A DNA stretch of 64,000 nucleotides from Hymenobacter armeniacus (GCF_014699055.1 NZ_JACXAC010000004.1:124001-188000); one strand, 5' to 3'. Counted from the first letter of the stretch, positions 43,490 to 51,601 are shown. Numbers and translations are program-made. The notes: a model not told the origin generated them from the sequence alone.

Positions 43490-45043
43490 ATGGACGACCT
43501 GCGCACCACGCTGCTAACTCTGGGCCCCGACGAACGCCGCGACTTCGGCGTGTTCATTCAGCGGCAGCGCCGCAAGGCCGCCGGCCGGCAGGATTCGCGC
43601 CTCTACGAGTTGCTGGTGCAGCCCAAGGAGCTAAAGTCGGACCAGCTCATTGCCAGGCTCTACCCCGACGAGCCCAACCCCACCGCCTACTATGCCCTGC
43701 GCAAGCGCCTGCTGCGCCACCTCACCGACTTCCTTCTGCTGCGCCAGCGCCAGCTCGACACCACGGCCGCGGCCTCGGTGCGCGGGCAGCTCACCCTGGC
43801 CCAGTACCTCTTCGAAACCGGCATCCCGCGCCTGGCCTGGAGCACGCTGCGCAAAGCCGAAAAGCTGGCCCACGAAAACGAGCAGTACGAGCCCCTGAAC
43901 GCGGTGTACAACCTGCAGATTCAGCACGCCGACTCGCCCTACGCCCCGCCGCTCGACGAGATTCTGCCCCGCTACCGCTCCAATAAAAAAGCTGCCGACG
44001 AAGAAGAGCGCGCCAACATTGCCGACAGTCTGCTGCGCCAGCGCCTGCGCGAAGCCCGCGTGCGCGGCCGGGCCGCCGTGCCGGTCGACGACATTCTGCA
44101 GAAAATTCTGGCCGAATACGACCTGCAGGAGGCCTTTGCCCGCTCGCCCTCGCTGCTGAGCCGCCTCATGTCCATTGCCCGCAACGCCATGCTGGTGCGG
44201 CGCGATTTCACGGCGTTTGCGCCCTTCATCGAGCGTTGCTACACGCTCATGGAACGCCGGCACGGGTTTGCGCCGGCCCAGCGCGGGCACCAGCTCCGGC
44301 TGCTCTACATGCTGGCCCACGCCCTGTACCGTTCGCGGCGCTTCGCCGAGTCGGTGGCGTACCTGGAGAAAGGGCAGACGCTGCTGGCGGCCGGACCAGC
44401 GCGGCAGTTTGGCGAGTTCGTGCCCCGCTTCACCTTCCTGCTGGCGGCCAACTACGCCTTTCTGCGCCGCAACGCCGAAAGCATCGCGCTGCTCGAAGCC
44501 CTGTTGCGCGGCCCCAAGCCGCTCACCGCTTCCGACGACCTCACGGCCCGCTTTCAGCTTTCCTTTCACTACTTCGCCGGGGGCCACTTCGCCAAAGCCA
44601 ACCAAAGCATGCTCAGCCTGGGCCGCACCGACCACTGGCTGGAGCAGCACCTGGGCCTGGAATGGATGGTGAACCGCAACATCGGCGAGCTGCTCATTCA
44701 GTTTGAGATGGGCAACTCCGAGCTGGCCCTGAGCCGCCTGCGCGCCATCGAGCGCACCTTGCGCGAGCAGTTTCCGGCCGTGCCGGCCGAGGGCGAGGCG
44801 CCCGCCGTGCCCGTGGGCGGCCCCTACAACCCCGTGCTGCTGTACCTAGCCTTCGTGCGCGAGGTGATTGAAAACCCAGCCGCCGCGCGCCAGCCCGACT
44901 TTGTGCACCGGGTGGCCCACATTCCCAACTTCCTCTCGCAGGAGCGCGAAGATTTGCAGGTACTCAGCTTCTACGCCTGGCTGCGCGCCCAAACGCTGGG
45001 CCGGCCCTATTACGACGTGCTGCTGGAGCTAGCCGCCGCCTAG
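43490..45043 (+). CDS. Conserved helical-repeat protein of unknown function
   Basis: A 517-residue soluble protein, mostly helical, without a signal peptide. Features include a basic N-terminal third (FIQRQRRKAAGRQDSRLYELL, YYALRKRLLRHLTDFLLLRQ) and a middle that resembles TPR-like helix pairs (LRLLYMLAHALYRSRRFAESVAYLEKG, AANYAFLRRNAESIALLEALL, QLSFHYFAGGHFAKANQSMLSL). It could be a scaffold protein. I know of no function. It ends at a near-perfect long palindrome. Confidence 0.65.
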   Translation: MDDLRTTLLTLGPDERRDFGVFIQRQRRKAAGRQDSRLYELLVQPKELKSDQLIARLYPDEPNPTAYYALRKRLLRHLTDFLLLRQRQLDTTAAASVRGQLTLAQYLFETGIPRLAWSTLRKAEKLAHENEQYEPLNAVYNLQIQHADSPYAPPLDEILPRYRSNKKAADEEERANIADSLLRQRLREARVRGRAAVPVDDILQKILAEYDLQEAFARSPSLLSRLMSIARNAMLVRRDFTAFAPFIERCYTLMERRHGFAPAQRGHQLRLLYMLAHALYRSRRFAESVAYLEKGQTLLAAGPARQFGEFVPRFTFLLAANYAFLRRNAESIALLEALLRGPKPLTASDDLTARFQLSFHYFAGGHFAKANQSMLSLGRTDHWLEQHLGLEWMVNRNIGELLIQFEMGNSELALSRLRAIERTLREQFPAVPAEGEAPAVPVGGPYNPVLLYLAFVREVIENPAAARQPDFVHRVAHIPNFLSQEREDLQVLSFYAWLRAQTLGRPYYDVLLELAAA

Positions 45044-45046
45044 CCC

Positions 45047-45105
45047 CGCCGAGACGGAAAAGGCCCGGCCGCAATTGCGGCCGGGCCTTTTCCGTCTCGG
45101 CGGGA
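45047..45105. terminator. 59-bp near-perfect palindrome, bidirectional terminator
   Basis: CCCGCCGAGACGGAAA... pairs with its complement around an AATT centre (45074-45077) over nearly 30 bp with one bulged base and no loop. It lies between convergent stops at 45043 and 45112. Confidence 0.85.
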
Positions 45106-45111
45106 TGCAAC

Positions 45112-45513
45112 TTATTTCTTGGTTGCTTCCTGCACGTTGGCTTTGGTTTGTTCGGCCGAGCGCTTGGCGGCGTCGCCCAAGGCTTTCATTTTGGCATCGA
45201 GCTTGTCGCCGGCGGCTTCCATCTTAGCGTCGGCCTCGTTCATTTTGGCGTCGAGCTTTTGCCCGGCCGCGTCCATCTTGGCGTCGAGCTTCTGCCCGGC
45301 GGCTTCCAGCTTATCGCCGGCTTTAGCCGCGGCGGCGTCGATTTTGGCACCGGCCTCGGCGGCCGAGCCAGCGGGGGCGGTGCTGTCGGTGGTCACGGTG
45401 GTCGTGGTGGTGCCGTCGGCCGCGGTGGTGGTTTCGGCGGTTTTCTGCTCGCAGGAAGTGGCGGCGAAGGCCAGAGCGGCAGCGGCAAACAAGGTTTTGA
45501 GTGAAGTATTCAT
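45112..45513 (-). CDS. Lipoprotein with 11-residue amphipathic repeats
   Basis: A 133-residue protein with a lipobox ATSC (Cys21). A Thr-rich stretch follows, then repeats of about 11 residues: AGDKLEAAGQK, LDAKMDAAGQK, LDAKMNEADAK, MEAAGDKLDAK. This makes a long amphipathic helix like LEA or apolipoprotein proteins. It may bind membrane or peptidoglycan in the periplasm, but this is inference. The signal peptide and promoter resemble those of the gene at 42999. Confidence 0.7.
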   Translation of the reverse strand: MNTSLKTLFAAAALAFAATSCEQKTAETTTAADGTTTTTVTTDSTAPAGSAAEAGAKIDAAAAKAGDKLEAAGQKLDAKMDAAGQKLDAKMNEADAKMEAAGDKLDAKMKALGDAAKRSAEQTKANVQEATKK

Positions 45514-45540
45514 GGAAAATAAAATGGAGGTGAAATGATA

Positions 45541-45577
45541 CCGCTTAATTAAGCGGAGCTGTAAAAGGTAACCCGGC
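45541..45577 (-). promoter_or_regulatory. Promoter motif and palindromic operator candidate
   Basis: The minus strand reads GCCGGGTTACCTTTT at 45577-45563, identical to that at 43322-43308. Between it and the ATG at 45513 is a perfect 16-bp palindrome CCGCTTAATTAAGCGG (45541-45556), a possible operator or leader hairpin. Confidence 0.5.
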
Positions 45578-45678
45578 TGTTGGAGCATCGGGTTGAGGGC
45601 GGACCGGGCGGCGTGGGCTAACTTTTTAGTCACGGCGCTAGTATAGCCCCTTACGCATCTCCCTTATTTCGCATTCTC

Positions 45679-46080
45679 ATGGATTCAACCGCCGCCACCC
45701 CGCAGACGCCCGCCACGCCCGAAGTGCCCATGGCCGTGAGCGACCAGCAAAACACCGCGCTGCTCGACGATACGCTTACCTTTCTCACCGCCAGCACGCC
45801 CGCCAACTCCGGCCCCCAGGGCATCGTGGAAATCGAGCGCTGGGCTGCCGTGCTCGCGGCCACGGACCGTCCTGGCCTGGCCAAAATCAAGCAAGAGCTG
45901 GGCCAGCTGAGCGAGCTGCTGAGCGACCCCAAAAGCCCGGCCCACGACATCGCCGAAATCCTGGCCAGCCTGGGTGCCGAAACCGCCAAAGTGGCCGAAG
46001 AAGCCGGTGGCGACTACAACGGCCCCCTCACCAACCTGAGCAAGCTGCTGCTTAAAGCAGGCAATTCGCTCTCGCGCTAG
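45679..46080 (+). CDS. Small soluble protein of unknown function
   Basis: A 133-residue protein without signal peptide. The first 20 residues are Ala/Thr/Pro-rich; the rest is predicted helical (ALLDDTLTFLTAS, IEIERWAAVLAATDRPGLAKIKQELGQLSELL, DIAEILASLGAETAKVAEEAG). It may be a four-helix protein. No family is recognised. A hairpin element follows 20 bp after its stop. Confidence 0.55.
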   Translation: MDSTAATPQTPATPEVPMAVSDQQNTALLDDTLTFLTASTPANSGPQGIVEIERWAAVLAATDRPGLAKIKQELGQLSELLSDPKSPAHDIAEILASLGAETAKVAEEAGGDYNGPLTNLSKLLLKAGNSLSR

Positions 46081-46100
46081 CCTGCGCCGTCCTAACCATT

Positions 46101-46188
46101 GTAGCGCGAACTTTGTAGTTCGCGTCCCCACGCCAAGTCTCACTAGTTGGGCCGGCGCGTGGCGACGCAATTACAACGTTCGCGCTAC
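46101..46188. repeat. Double-hairpin inverted repeat, family A-like
   Basis: Left GTAGCGCGAACTTTGTAG... and right arm ending CGTTCGCGCTAC are imperfect inverted copies. The left arm folds as CGCGAACT/AGTTCGCG with a 4-base loop, the same architecture as family A. T6 follows at about 46191-46196. Confidence 0.75.
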
Positions 46189-46199
46189 TGTTTTTTCTG

Positions 46200-47210
46200 A
46201 TGGCCTCATTCTCTCCCGCCGACCTGCTGCCCTACGACCCCTTCGACGGCATGCGCTTCGGCCCTGATACCTGTTTTCTCAGCGGCCAGCCCGTGGGGCC
46301 CGACGACACGGTGCCCGTGTTTGCTGAGTGGCTGCAGGCCCGCTACCACCTCGCCGAGCGCCCCATTCAGCTCCTCGACCAGCGCACCGTGCTCATGCAG
46401 GACCTGCGCCTGCCCGCCAGCCCCGCCGCCCGCCACCGCATCGAAGCATTGGAAAGCCGGGTGGAGGCCGCCGCCGCGCAAGGCCCGGCCGCTCTGCGAG
46501 CCCTCGGCGACGACACGCTGTTTCTCTGGATGGGCAAAATGTTCTACGGCATCTTCATCACCGAACTGCTGAACGAGTTTGAGCCGCTGATAAAGCCCAA
46601 GTACCCGCTGGCCGAAAACGCCGCGCTGGTGCGCCGTTTCCAGGCGTTCTACCAGTTGCTGCAGGGCCTGCGCGTGCCCACCGAGTATGCCGATTTCGTG
46701 CCCGGCTCCGTGTTCGTGCTCGAAGCCGACCCAACTGAGGACGTGACGCCTTTTGAATACGACGACGACCTGAATACCCTCGTGTTCAGCATCAAGCTCG
46801 ATAAAACCGTACTGGTGGCCTGCCTGGTGGATATTGGCCTCGTGGGCCAGGCCATGCGCAAGGTGTACGCCGATGCCCAGCGCCCGCTGCACCCGGTCCA
46901 GATTGCCGAGTTCAAGGCCCGGGTGTACTACGCCGCCCACCTGCTGCACGTGGTGCCCGACATCTACCCCCGCCACCCGCGCCCCGGCGACACGCACATT
47001 GTGTACGATGCCCTCATCGACGACGTCACCGGCGCCATCTTCAACCCGTGGGAAAACAGCGCCTACACCCAAACCCTGGCCGAAATGTGGCAGCGCTGGA
47101 ACATCACCCTCGCCGACGTAGTGGCCACCCCCACCGAGCCCCTGACGCTGCTGTATAACGCCGACGGCTCTCCGCGCCAGCTGAAGCACTGGCCGGTTGT
47201 ATTGAATTAA
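46200..47210 (+). CDS. Conserved protein of unknown function
   Basis: A 336-residue soluble protein. The N-terminus DPFDGMRFGPDTCFLSGQPVGPDDTVPVFAEWL looks conserved across related bacteria (from memory), with Cys and Gly that recall a zinc knuckle but only one Cys here. Aromatic-rich segments follow (LWMGKMFYGIFITELLNEFEP). VFVLEADPTEDVTPFEYDDDLNTLVFSIKLDK is acidic. No enzyme motif is recognised. Confidence 0.6.
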   Translation: MASFSPADLLPYDPFDGMRFGPDTCFLSGQPVGPDDTVPVFAEWLQARYHLAERPIQLLDQRTVLMQDLRLPASPAARHRIEALESRVEAAAAQGPAALRALGDDTLFLWMGKMFYGIFITELLNEFEPLIKPKYPLAENAALVRRFQAFYQLLQGLRVPTEYADFVPGSVFVLEADPTEDVTPFEYDDDLNTLVFSIKLDKTVLVACLVDIGLVGQAMRKVYADAQRPLHPVQIAEFKARVYYAAHLLHVVPDIYPRHPRPGDTHIVYDALIDDVTGAIFNPWENSAYTQTLAEMWQRWNITLADVVATPTEPLTLLYNADGSPRQLKHWPVVLN

Positions 47211-47215
47211 AAAAG

Positions 47216-47251
47216 AACGGTCATGCTTCGGCTTCGCTCAACATGACCGTT
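47216..47251. repeat. Short family B remnant
   Basis: AACGGTCATG (47216-47225) pairs with CATGACCGTT (47242-47251); the inside CTTCGGCTTCGCTCA matches the right arm of family B elements. It begins 6 bp after the preceding stop and may act as a terminator. Confidence 0.65.
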
Positions 47252-47260
47252 TCACAAACT

Positions 47261-48307
47261 ATGTTTCGGTTACCATCTCACCTCCGCACTGCTCTGCTTG
47301 CGTTGCTGTTTCTGCCGCTGAACGGTTGCATCCGGCTGCTTCTCAAGCCGGGTCGGGATTTTGAGAAGTATACGCCCCCACCCGCGCCTGATTACTCCCA
47401 AGCTGCCAACTGGGCCGCCTTGCCCACAACGCGGGATTCGGCCGATGCGGTGCCGCGCCACTCCACCTTGCGGAATGAGCAGGCCACCGCTGCCGTCGAC
47501 GTATTTTTCGTGCATCCCACCACCTACTACTCGCCCCGCCACTGGAACGGCGACGTGCGCAAAAAGTGGCTGAACAAGTACACCGACCGCACCACCATCA
47601 AGCAACAGGCCAGCGTGTTCAACGCCACCGGCCGCATCTACGCGCCGCGCTACCGGCAGGCCACCCTCTTCTCCTTCCTCGACAAGGAGCCCAATGGCCA
47701 GAAAGCCTTAGAACTGGCCTATTCCGACGTGCGCGCCGCCTTCCAGTACTACCTCGCGCACTACAACCAAGGCCGCCCATTCATCATCGCTAGTCACAGC
47801 CAGGGCACCGACCACGCAACGCGCCTGCTCCACGAATTCTTCGACAAAGCCACCCCGCTACACCGCCAACTAGTGGCCGCCTACCTCATCGGCTTCCAGG
47901 TGAAACGCAACGAATTCCTCACCATCAAGCCCTGCCCCGACTCGCTGGCCACCGACTGCTTCATCGCCTACAACACCTCCGATGCCGGCCACGAGTCGCC
48001 CATGTTCCAGCCCAGCATCGCCGTCAACCCACTCACCTGGACGCTCGATTCCGCCCTGGCGCCCGCCAGCCTCAACCGTGGCGCGGTCAGCATCCGCTTC
48101 AAGCACGTCCACCCCAACTTCACCGATGCCCAAATTCATCACGGCCAGCTCTGGGTGCACGCGCCGCGCTTCCGTGGCTTCCCGCACTTCCCACCCTCCG
48201 GCAAGAAGAAGCTGCGCTACTCCCGCCACATCGCCGATTACGCGCTGTTTTACATGAACATCCGCGAGAACGCCAAGGCGCGGGTGCGGGCATGGCAGAA
48301 GCAGTGA
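47261..48307 (+). CDS. DUF3089 lipoprotein, alpha/beta-hydrolase-like
   Basis: A 348-residue protein with a lipobox PLNGC (Cys23). DUF3089 signatures are VDVFFVHPTTYYSPRHWNG, GRIYAPRYRQATLFSF and the nucleophile elbow ASHSQGTDHA with Ser180. KHVHPNFTDAQIHHGQLW near the end may supply the His of a triad. It is probably a membrane-anchored periplasmic esterase or lipase of unknown substrate. ATG at 47261 is chosen over one at 47243 that lies in a repeat. Confidence 0.87.
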   Translation: MFRLPSHLRTALLALLFLPLNGCIRLLLKPGRDFEKYTPPPAPDYSQAANWAALPTTRDSADAVPRHSTLRNEQATAAVDVFFVHPTTYYSPRHWNGDVRKKWLNKYTDRTTIKQQASVFNATGRIYAPRYRQATLFSFLDKEPNGQKALELAYSDVRAAFQYYLAHYNQGRPFIIASHSQGTDHATRLLHEFFDKATPLHRQLVAAYLIGFQVKRNEFLTIKPCPDSLATDCFIAYNTSDAGHESPMFQPSIAVNPLTWTLDSALAPASLNRGAVSIRFKHVHPNFTDAQIHHGQLWVHAPRFRGFPHFPPSGKKKLRYSRHIADYALFYMNIRENAKARVRAWQKQ

Positions 48308-48318
48308 TACAAACTGAG

Positions 48319-48654
48319 TCAGGACGATACTAGAATACAGAGTAGGTAACCCATTGGCACAATAGCTCCTACTACAAACCCCACTGCATACTGTCTGCTT
48401 CTTTTTGATAATAGGTAAAGTATTCCTATGTGGATAAGTAGAATTATGCCTAACAACAGTTTATAGCTGATGGGAAGCGGGTCTATGTGAAACCCTGATT
48501 CTCCTGGCATCACTCGGTCCATTATTGCAAAGTCAACTCCATCGGCCCATATCCATGCCACCAGAAATCCGTCTAACAGCAGCGTGCCTACGATTACAAC
48601 GAGTAGAGTAACTATCCCCGGCAGCTTACTGGGAGTTTGGACAGAAGTAGCCAT
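48319..48654 (-). CDS. Small membrane protein of unknown function, AT-richer than neighbours
   Basis: A 111-residue protein with three hydrophobic segments (IVTLLVVIVGTLLLDGFLVAWIW, YKLLLGIILLIHIGILYLL and FVVGAIVPMGYLLCILV). Its DNA is visibly less GC-rich than flanking genes, and codons often end in A or T, suggesting recent transfer (inference). An upstream ATG at 48681 is inside the tsf terminator. No family is recognised. Confidence 0.55.
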   Translation of the reverse strand: MATSVQTPSKLPGIVTLLVVIVGTLLLDGFLVAWIWADGVDFAIMDRVMPGESGFHIDPLPISYKLLLGIILLIHIGILYLLSKRSRQYAVGFVVGAIVPMGYLLCILVSS

Positions 48655-48663
48655 AACTGCAAA

Positions 48664-48698
48664 GAAAAGCCCCGCCGGCACGATGCCAGCGGGGCTTT
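48664..48698 (-). terminator. Terminator downstream of tsf
   Basis: AAAGCCCCGC (48666-48675) pairs with GCGGGGCTTT (48689-48698); on the minus strand it follows the tsf stop by 21 bp. Confidence 0.75.
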
Positions 48699-48719
48699 CA
48701 ATTTAGCTAAAAACGGCAA

Positions 48720-49556
48720 TTAAGCGCCGATAGCCACGCGCTTGAAGTCCGTCACGGTCATGCCTTTCGACTTGCTGTCGAGCAGCTGGGCGATGGTCAT
48801 CGAGCCGTCTTTCACGAACTCCTGGTTCAGCAGGGTCTGCTCTTTGTAGAACTTGTTCAGCTTGCCCTGGGCGATTTTCTCCAGCATGGCTTCGGGCTTG
48901 CCTTCGGCACGCGCCTGCTCTTTGCCGATTTCGATTTCGCGCTCCACCGTAGCCGAGTCCACACCGTCTTTGTCAACGGCAACGGGCTTCATGGCCACGA
49001 TTTGCATGGCCACGTCGCGGCCCACGGCAGCAGCGTCGGCCGAGCCCACGTTTTTCAGCGCCACGAGTACGCCTTTCTTGCTGTCGGAGTGGATGTACGA
49101 AGCCACTTTCTCGCCGGTCAGCGTCACGTAGGTCAGGTCCAGCTTCTCGCCGATTTTGCCGGTCAGGTCGGTGATGTGCTCCTGAATGGTCAGGCCATCG
49201 TCTTCTTTCACGGCCAGCAGGTCTTCTTTGGTAGCGGCGTTGGTGCGCACTGCGGCATCGAGGATGCGCTGCACCAGCTCGCGGAAGTTTGCCACTTTGG
49301 CCACCGACTCGGTTTCGCAAGCCAACGCCACCAGTTTGCCGTTGGTGCCGTCTTCGCTCACGGCCACGGCCACAAAGCCTTCCGAAGTGGTGTTTTCGGC
49401 ACGCTTGTCGGCGATTTTCTGGCCCGCCTTGCGCAGGATGTCGCGCGCAGCTTCGAAGTCGCCATCGGCTTCGGTCAGGGCTTTTTTGCAATCCATCATG
49501 CCGGCACCGGTCATGGTGCGGAGCTTGTTTACGTCTGCGGCGGTAATAGCGGCCAT
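48720..49556 (-). CDS. tsf: Translation elongation factor Ts
   Basis: A 278-residue protein that exchanges GDP on EF-Tu. The N-terminus ITAADVNKLRTMTGAGMMDCKKALTE is the classic signature (UBA-like domain), and the core dimerisation domain follows with ALACETESVAKVANFREL and VGRDVAMQIVAMKPVAV. The C-terminus is LLDSKSKGMTVTDFKRVAIGA. The length is normal for the phylum. The start ATG at 49556 is chosen; upstream in-frame codons lie in a repeat. It follows rpsB but is separated from it by a terminator and a family A element. Confidence 0.97.
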   Translation of the reverse strand: MAAITAADVNKLRTMTGAGMMDCKKALTEADGDFEAARDILRKAGQKIADKRAENTTSEGFVAVAVSEDGTNGKLVALACETESVAKVANFRELVQRILDAAVRTNAATKEDLLAVKEDDGLTIQEHITDLTGKIGEKLDLTYVTLTGEKVASYIHSDSKKGVLVALKNVGSADAAAVGRDVAMQIVAMKPVAVDKDGVDSATVEREIEIGKEQARAEGKPEAMLEKIAQGKLNKFYKEQTLLNQEFVKDGSMTIAQLLDSKSKGMTVTDFKRVAIGA

Positions 49557-49574
49557 TGGAAGTAGGGGTGGGGT

Positions 49575-49669
49575 TGTAGAGACGCATATTTGCGTCTCCC
49601 GTTTGAACAATTGATTTAAACGTGCGGCCGATTCCGTTCTGGCGTGAGACGCAAGTATGCGTCTCTACA
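49575..49669. repeat. Double-hairpin inverted repeat, family A copy 3
   Basis: Left arm 49575-49598 and right arm 49646-49669 are inverted copies of TGTAGAGACGCATA... with one mismatch. Each folds as GAGACGCA/TGCGTCTC, a stem that differs from copies 1 and 2 by paired changes. It lies between rpsB and tsf. Confidence 0.9.
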
Positions 49670-49686
49670 TCGGCCTGAAAGCAAAA

Positions 49687-49735
49687 TAAAAAAGGGAACC
49701 TCCGGAGCCTAGCTACTCGAAGGTTCCCTTTTTTC
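49687..49735 (-). terminator. Terminator between rpsB and tsf
   Basis: AAAAAAGGGAACCT (49688-49701) pairs with AGGTTCCCTTTTTT (49721-49734), loop 19. It lies 18 bp after the rpsB stop. Confidence 0.75.
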
Positions 49736-49752
49736 AAAGAGCTCGGAAGGGA

Positions 49753-50520
49753 CTATTCTTCGTCAGCAGCCGTTTTTTCGGCAATGGCAGCCTCGTCGGC
49801 TTCCTTGCGCTCGGCGTCTTCTTTGTCAACTTTGCGCTCCGACAGGCCGTCTTCGATGGCCTTGCCAATCACGCTCACGATGAGCTGAATCGACTTCGAG
49901 GCGTCGTCGTTGGCGGGAATCGGGAACTGCACCAGCTCGGGGTTCGAGTTCGTGTCGCAGATAGCGAAAACCGGAATGCCCAGCTTGTGCGCCTCTTTCA
50001 CGGCGATGTGCTCGCGCTTCACGTCCACCACGAACAGGGCAGCGGGGAGGCGGCCGAGGTCGGCGATACCGCCGAGCACGCGGTCGAGCTTGGCGCGCTC
50101 ACGCGACATCATCAGCTTCTCGCGCTTGGCCAGTGCGGCGTAGGCGGTGTTTTCTTTCACCATCTTGTCGATGGTGGCCATCTTCTTCAGGCTCTTGCGC
50201 ACCGTGGCGAAGTTGGTGAGCATGCCGCCCAACCACCGGTCGGTCACGAAGGGCATTTTCAAGCGCTCGGCTTCCGTCGTAACGATTTCCTGCGCCTGCT
50301 TTTTCGTGGCTACGAACATGATTTTGCGGCCGCTCTTCGCAATGTTGCGAATAGCCTGGGCTGCGTAGTCAAGCGAAACCAGCGTTTTGTTGAGGTCGAT
50401 GATGTGGATGCCGTTCTTCTCCATGAAGATGTACGGCGCCATTTTGGGGTCCCACTTGCGGGTGAGGTGACCAAAGTGGGCACCTGCGTCGAGCAGGTCC
50501 TTATAGGTAGTCTGGGCCAT
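49753..50520 (-). CDS. rpsB: 30S ribosomal protein S2
   Basis: A 255-residue ribosomal protein. It shows LLDAGAHFGHLTRKWDPKMAPYIF, VTDRWLGGMLTNFATVRKSL and LPAALFVVDVKREHIAVKEAHKLGIPVFAICDTNSNPE. The C-terminus is extended and acidic/Ala-rich (EADEAAIAEKTAADEE), usual for Bacteroidota. A strong AGGAGG lies 8-13 bp upstream of the ATG (plus-strand CCTCCT at 50530-50535), unusual in this phylum where SD sites are weak. Confidence 0.98.
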   Translation of the reverse strand: MAQTTYKDLLDAGAHFGHLTRKWDPKMAPYIFMEKNGIHIIDLNKTLVSLDYAAQAIRNIAKSGRKIMFVATKKQAQEIVTTEAERLKMPFVTDRWLGGMLTNFATVRKSLKKMATIDKMVKENTAYAALAKREKLMMSRERAKLDRVLGGIADLGRLPAALFVVDVKREHIAVKEAHKLGIPVFAICDTNSNPELVQFPIPANDDASKSIQLIVSVIGKAIEDGLSERKVDKEDAERKEADEAAIAEKTAADEE

Positions 50521-50538
50521 GATGTATTTCCTCCTGGA

Positions 50539-50925
50539 TTAGCGTTTCGAGAACTGGAACGAACGACGAGCCTTGCGCTTGCCGAATTTCTTGCGTTCCA
50601 CCATGCGCGGGTCGCGGGTCAGGAAACCTTCCTTCTTGAGAGCAGGACGGGTTTCTTCGTTGTCGCTCACGAGCGCCTTGGTGATGGCCAAACGGATGGC
50701 TTCGGCCTGAGCCGAAATGCCGCCGCCGCGCACATTCACCTTGATGTCGTACTGGCCGACTTGCTCGAGGATTGCCAGGGGTTGGTTCACGACGTTCTCC
50801 AGCAGTTCGTTGCTGAAGTACGACTTCATGTCCCGGTCATTGATAGTGATATTCCCTTGCCCGGCCTGCATGTAGATGCGGGCCACCGAGGTTTTTCTTC
50901 TACCAGAGGTGTTGGTAATTGCCAT
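50539..50925 (-). CDS. rpsI: 30S ribosomal protein S9
   Basis: A 128-residue protein. It has TSGRRKTSVARIYMQAG at the N-terminus and the C-terminal LTRDPRMVERKKFGKRKARRSFQFSKR, the signature tail that reaches the P-site tRNA. It lies in the usual order rplM-rpsI-rpsB-tsf, with 18 bp to rpsB. Bacteroidota S9 is normally this short. Confidence 0.98.
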   Translation of the reverse strand: MAITNTSGRRKTSVARIYMQAGQGNITINDRDMKSYFSNELLENVVNQPLAILEQVGQYDIKVNVRGGGISAQAEAIRLAITKALVSDNEETRPALKKEGFLTRDPRMVERKKFGKRKARRSFQFSKR

Positions 50926-50960
50926 TTAGTGGAAAAATAAAAGCGTAAGCCGGCGTTGGC

Positions 50961-51413
50961 TTACAGGTTGGTCAGTTCGATGGCCACGGGCTGCTGGGCC
51001 TCGTGGGGGTGCTCCGTGCCGGCGTACACGTACAGGTTGCGGTACTGGGCGGCGCCGAGGCGGTTGTCTTGCAGCATGCCTTTCACAGCGTGCTCAATTA
51101 CACGACGCGAGTCGCGGGCCATTTGCTCGCGCACGGTGCGGCGCTTCTGGCCGCCGGGGTAGCCCGAGTGCGTGATGTAGACCTTCTCGGTCATTTTCTT
51201 GCCCGTTACGCGCAGCTTGTCGGCGTTGAGCACGATGACGTTGTCGCCGCAGTCCGAGTTGGGGGTGAACGAAGGCTTGTGCTTGCCACGCAGGATGTTG
51301 GCAATTTGGCTGGCAACGCGGCCCAGCGGGGCCACGCTGGCGTCTACGATAACCCAGCTCTTCTGGGCGTTGGCCTTATTGACGTGGGTCGTCTTGAAGC
51401 TCAGGTGGTCCAT
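50961..51413 (-). CDS. rplM: 50S ribosomal protein L13
   Basis: A 150-residue protein. It shows SWVIVDASVAPLGRVASQIANILRGKHKPSF, VIVLNADKLRVTGKKMTEKVYITHSGYPGG, and HPHEAQQP near the end. First gene of the minus-strand ribosomal protein cluster, with a good promoter about 75 bp upstream. Confidence 0.98.
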   Translation of the reverse strand: MDHLSFKTTHVNKANAQKSWVIVDASVAPLGRVASQIANILRGKHKPSFTPNSDCGDNVIVLNADKLRVTGKKMTEKVYITHSGYPGGQKRRTVREQMARDSRRVIEHAVKGMLQDNRLGAAQYRNLYVYAGTEHPHEAQQPVAIELTNL

Positions 51414-51485
51414 GAGTCGAAAAAAAGGTATGCTAAACTATTGAATAAGAGTACGGAGCCGCGAAGGCTTCGGGAAAAACGGACA

Positions 51486-51518
51486 CAAAGGTACTGATTT
51501 ATGGGGAAATAGCCAAAA
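51486..51518 (-). promoter_or_regulatory. Promoter of the rplM-rpsI-rpsB cluster
   Basis: On the minus strand TTTTG (51518-51514), a 20-bp spacer, then TACCTTTG (51493-51486) match the Bacteroidota -33/-7 consensus almost perfectly. It is 73 bp upstream of the rplM ATG. Confidence 0.75.
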
Positions 51519-51601
51519 GTGTCGGAATAGTTTTCTGCTACCCTCCCCGGGCACCCGGTCTGGCGGTAGCCGCGCCGGGTGCGTCCCACATTGCCCACGC
51601 G

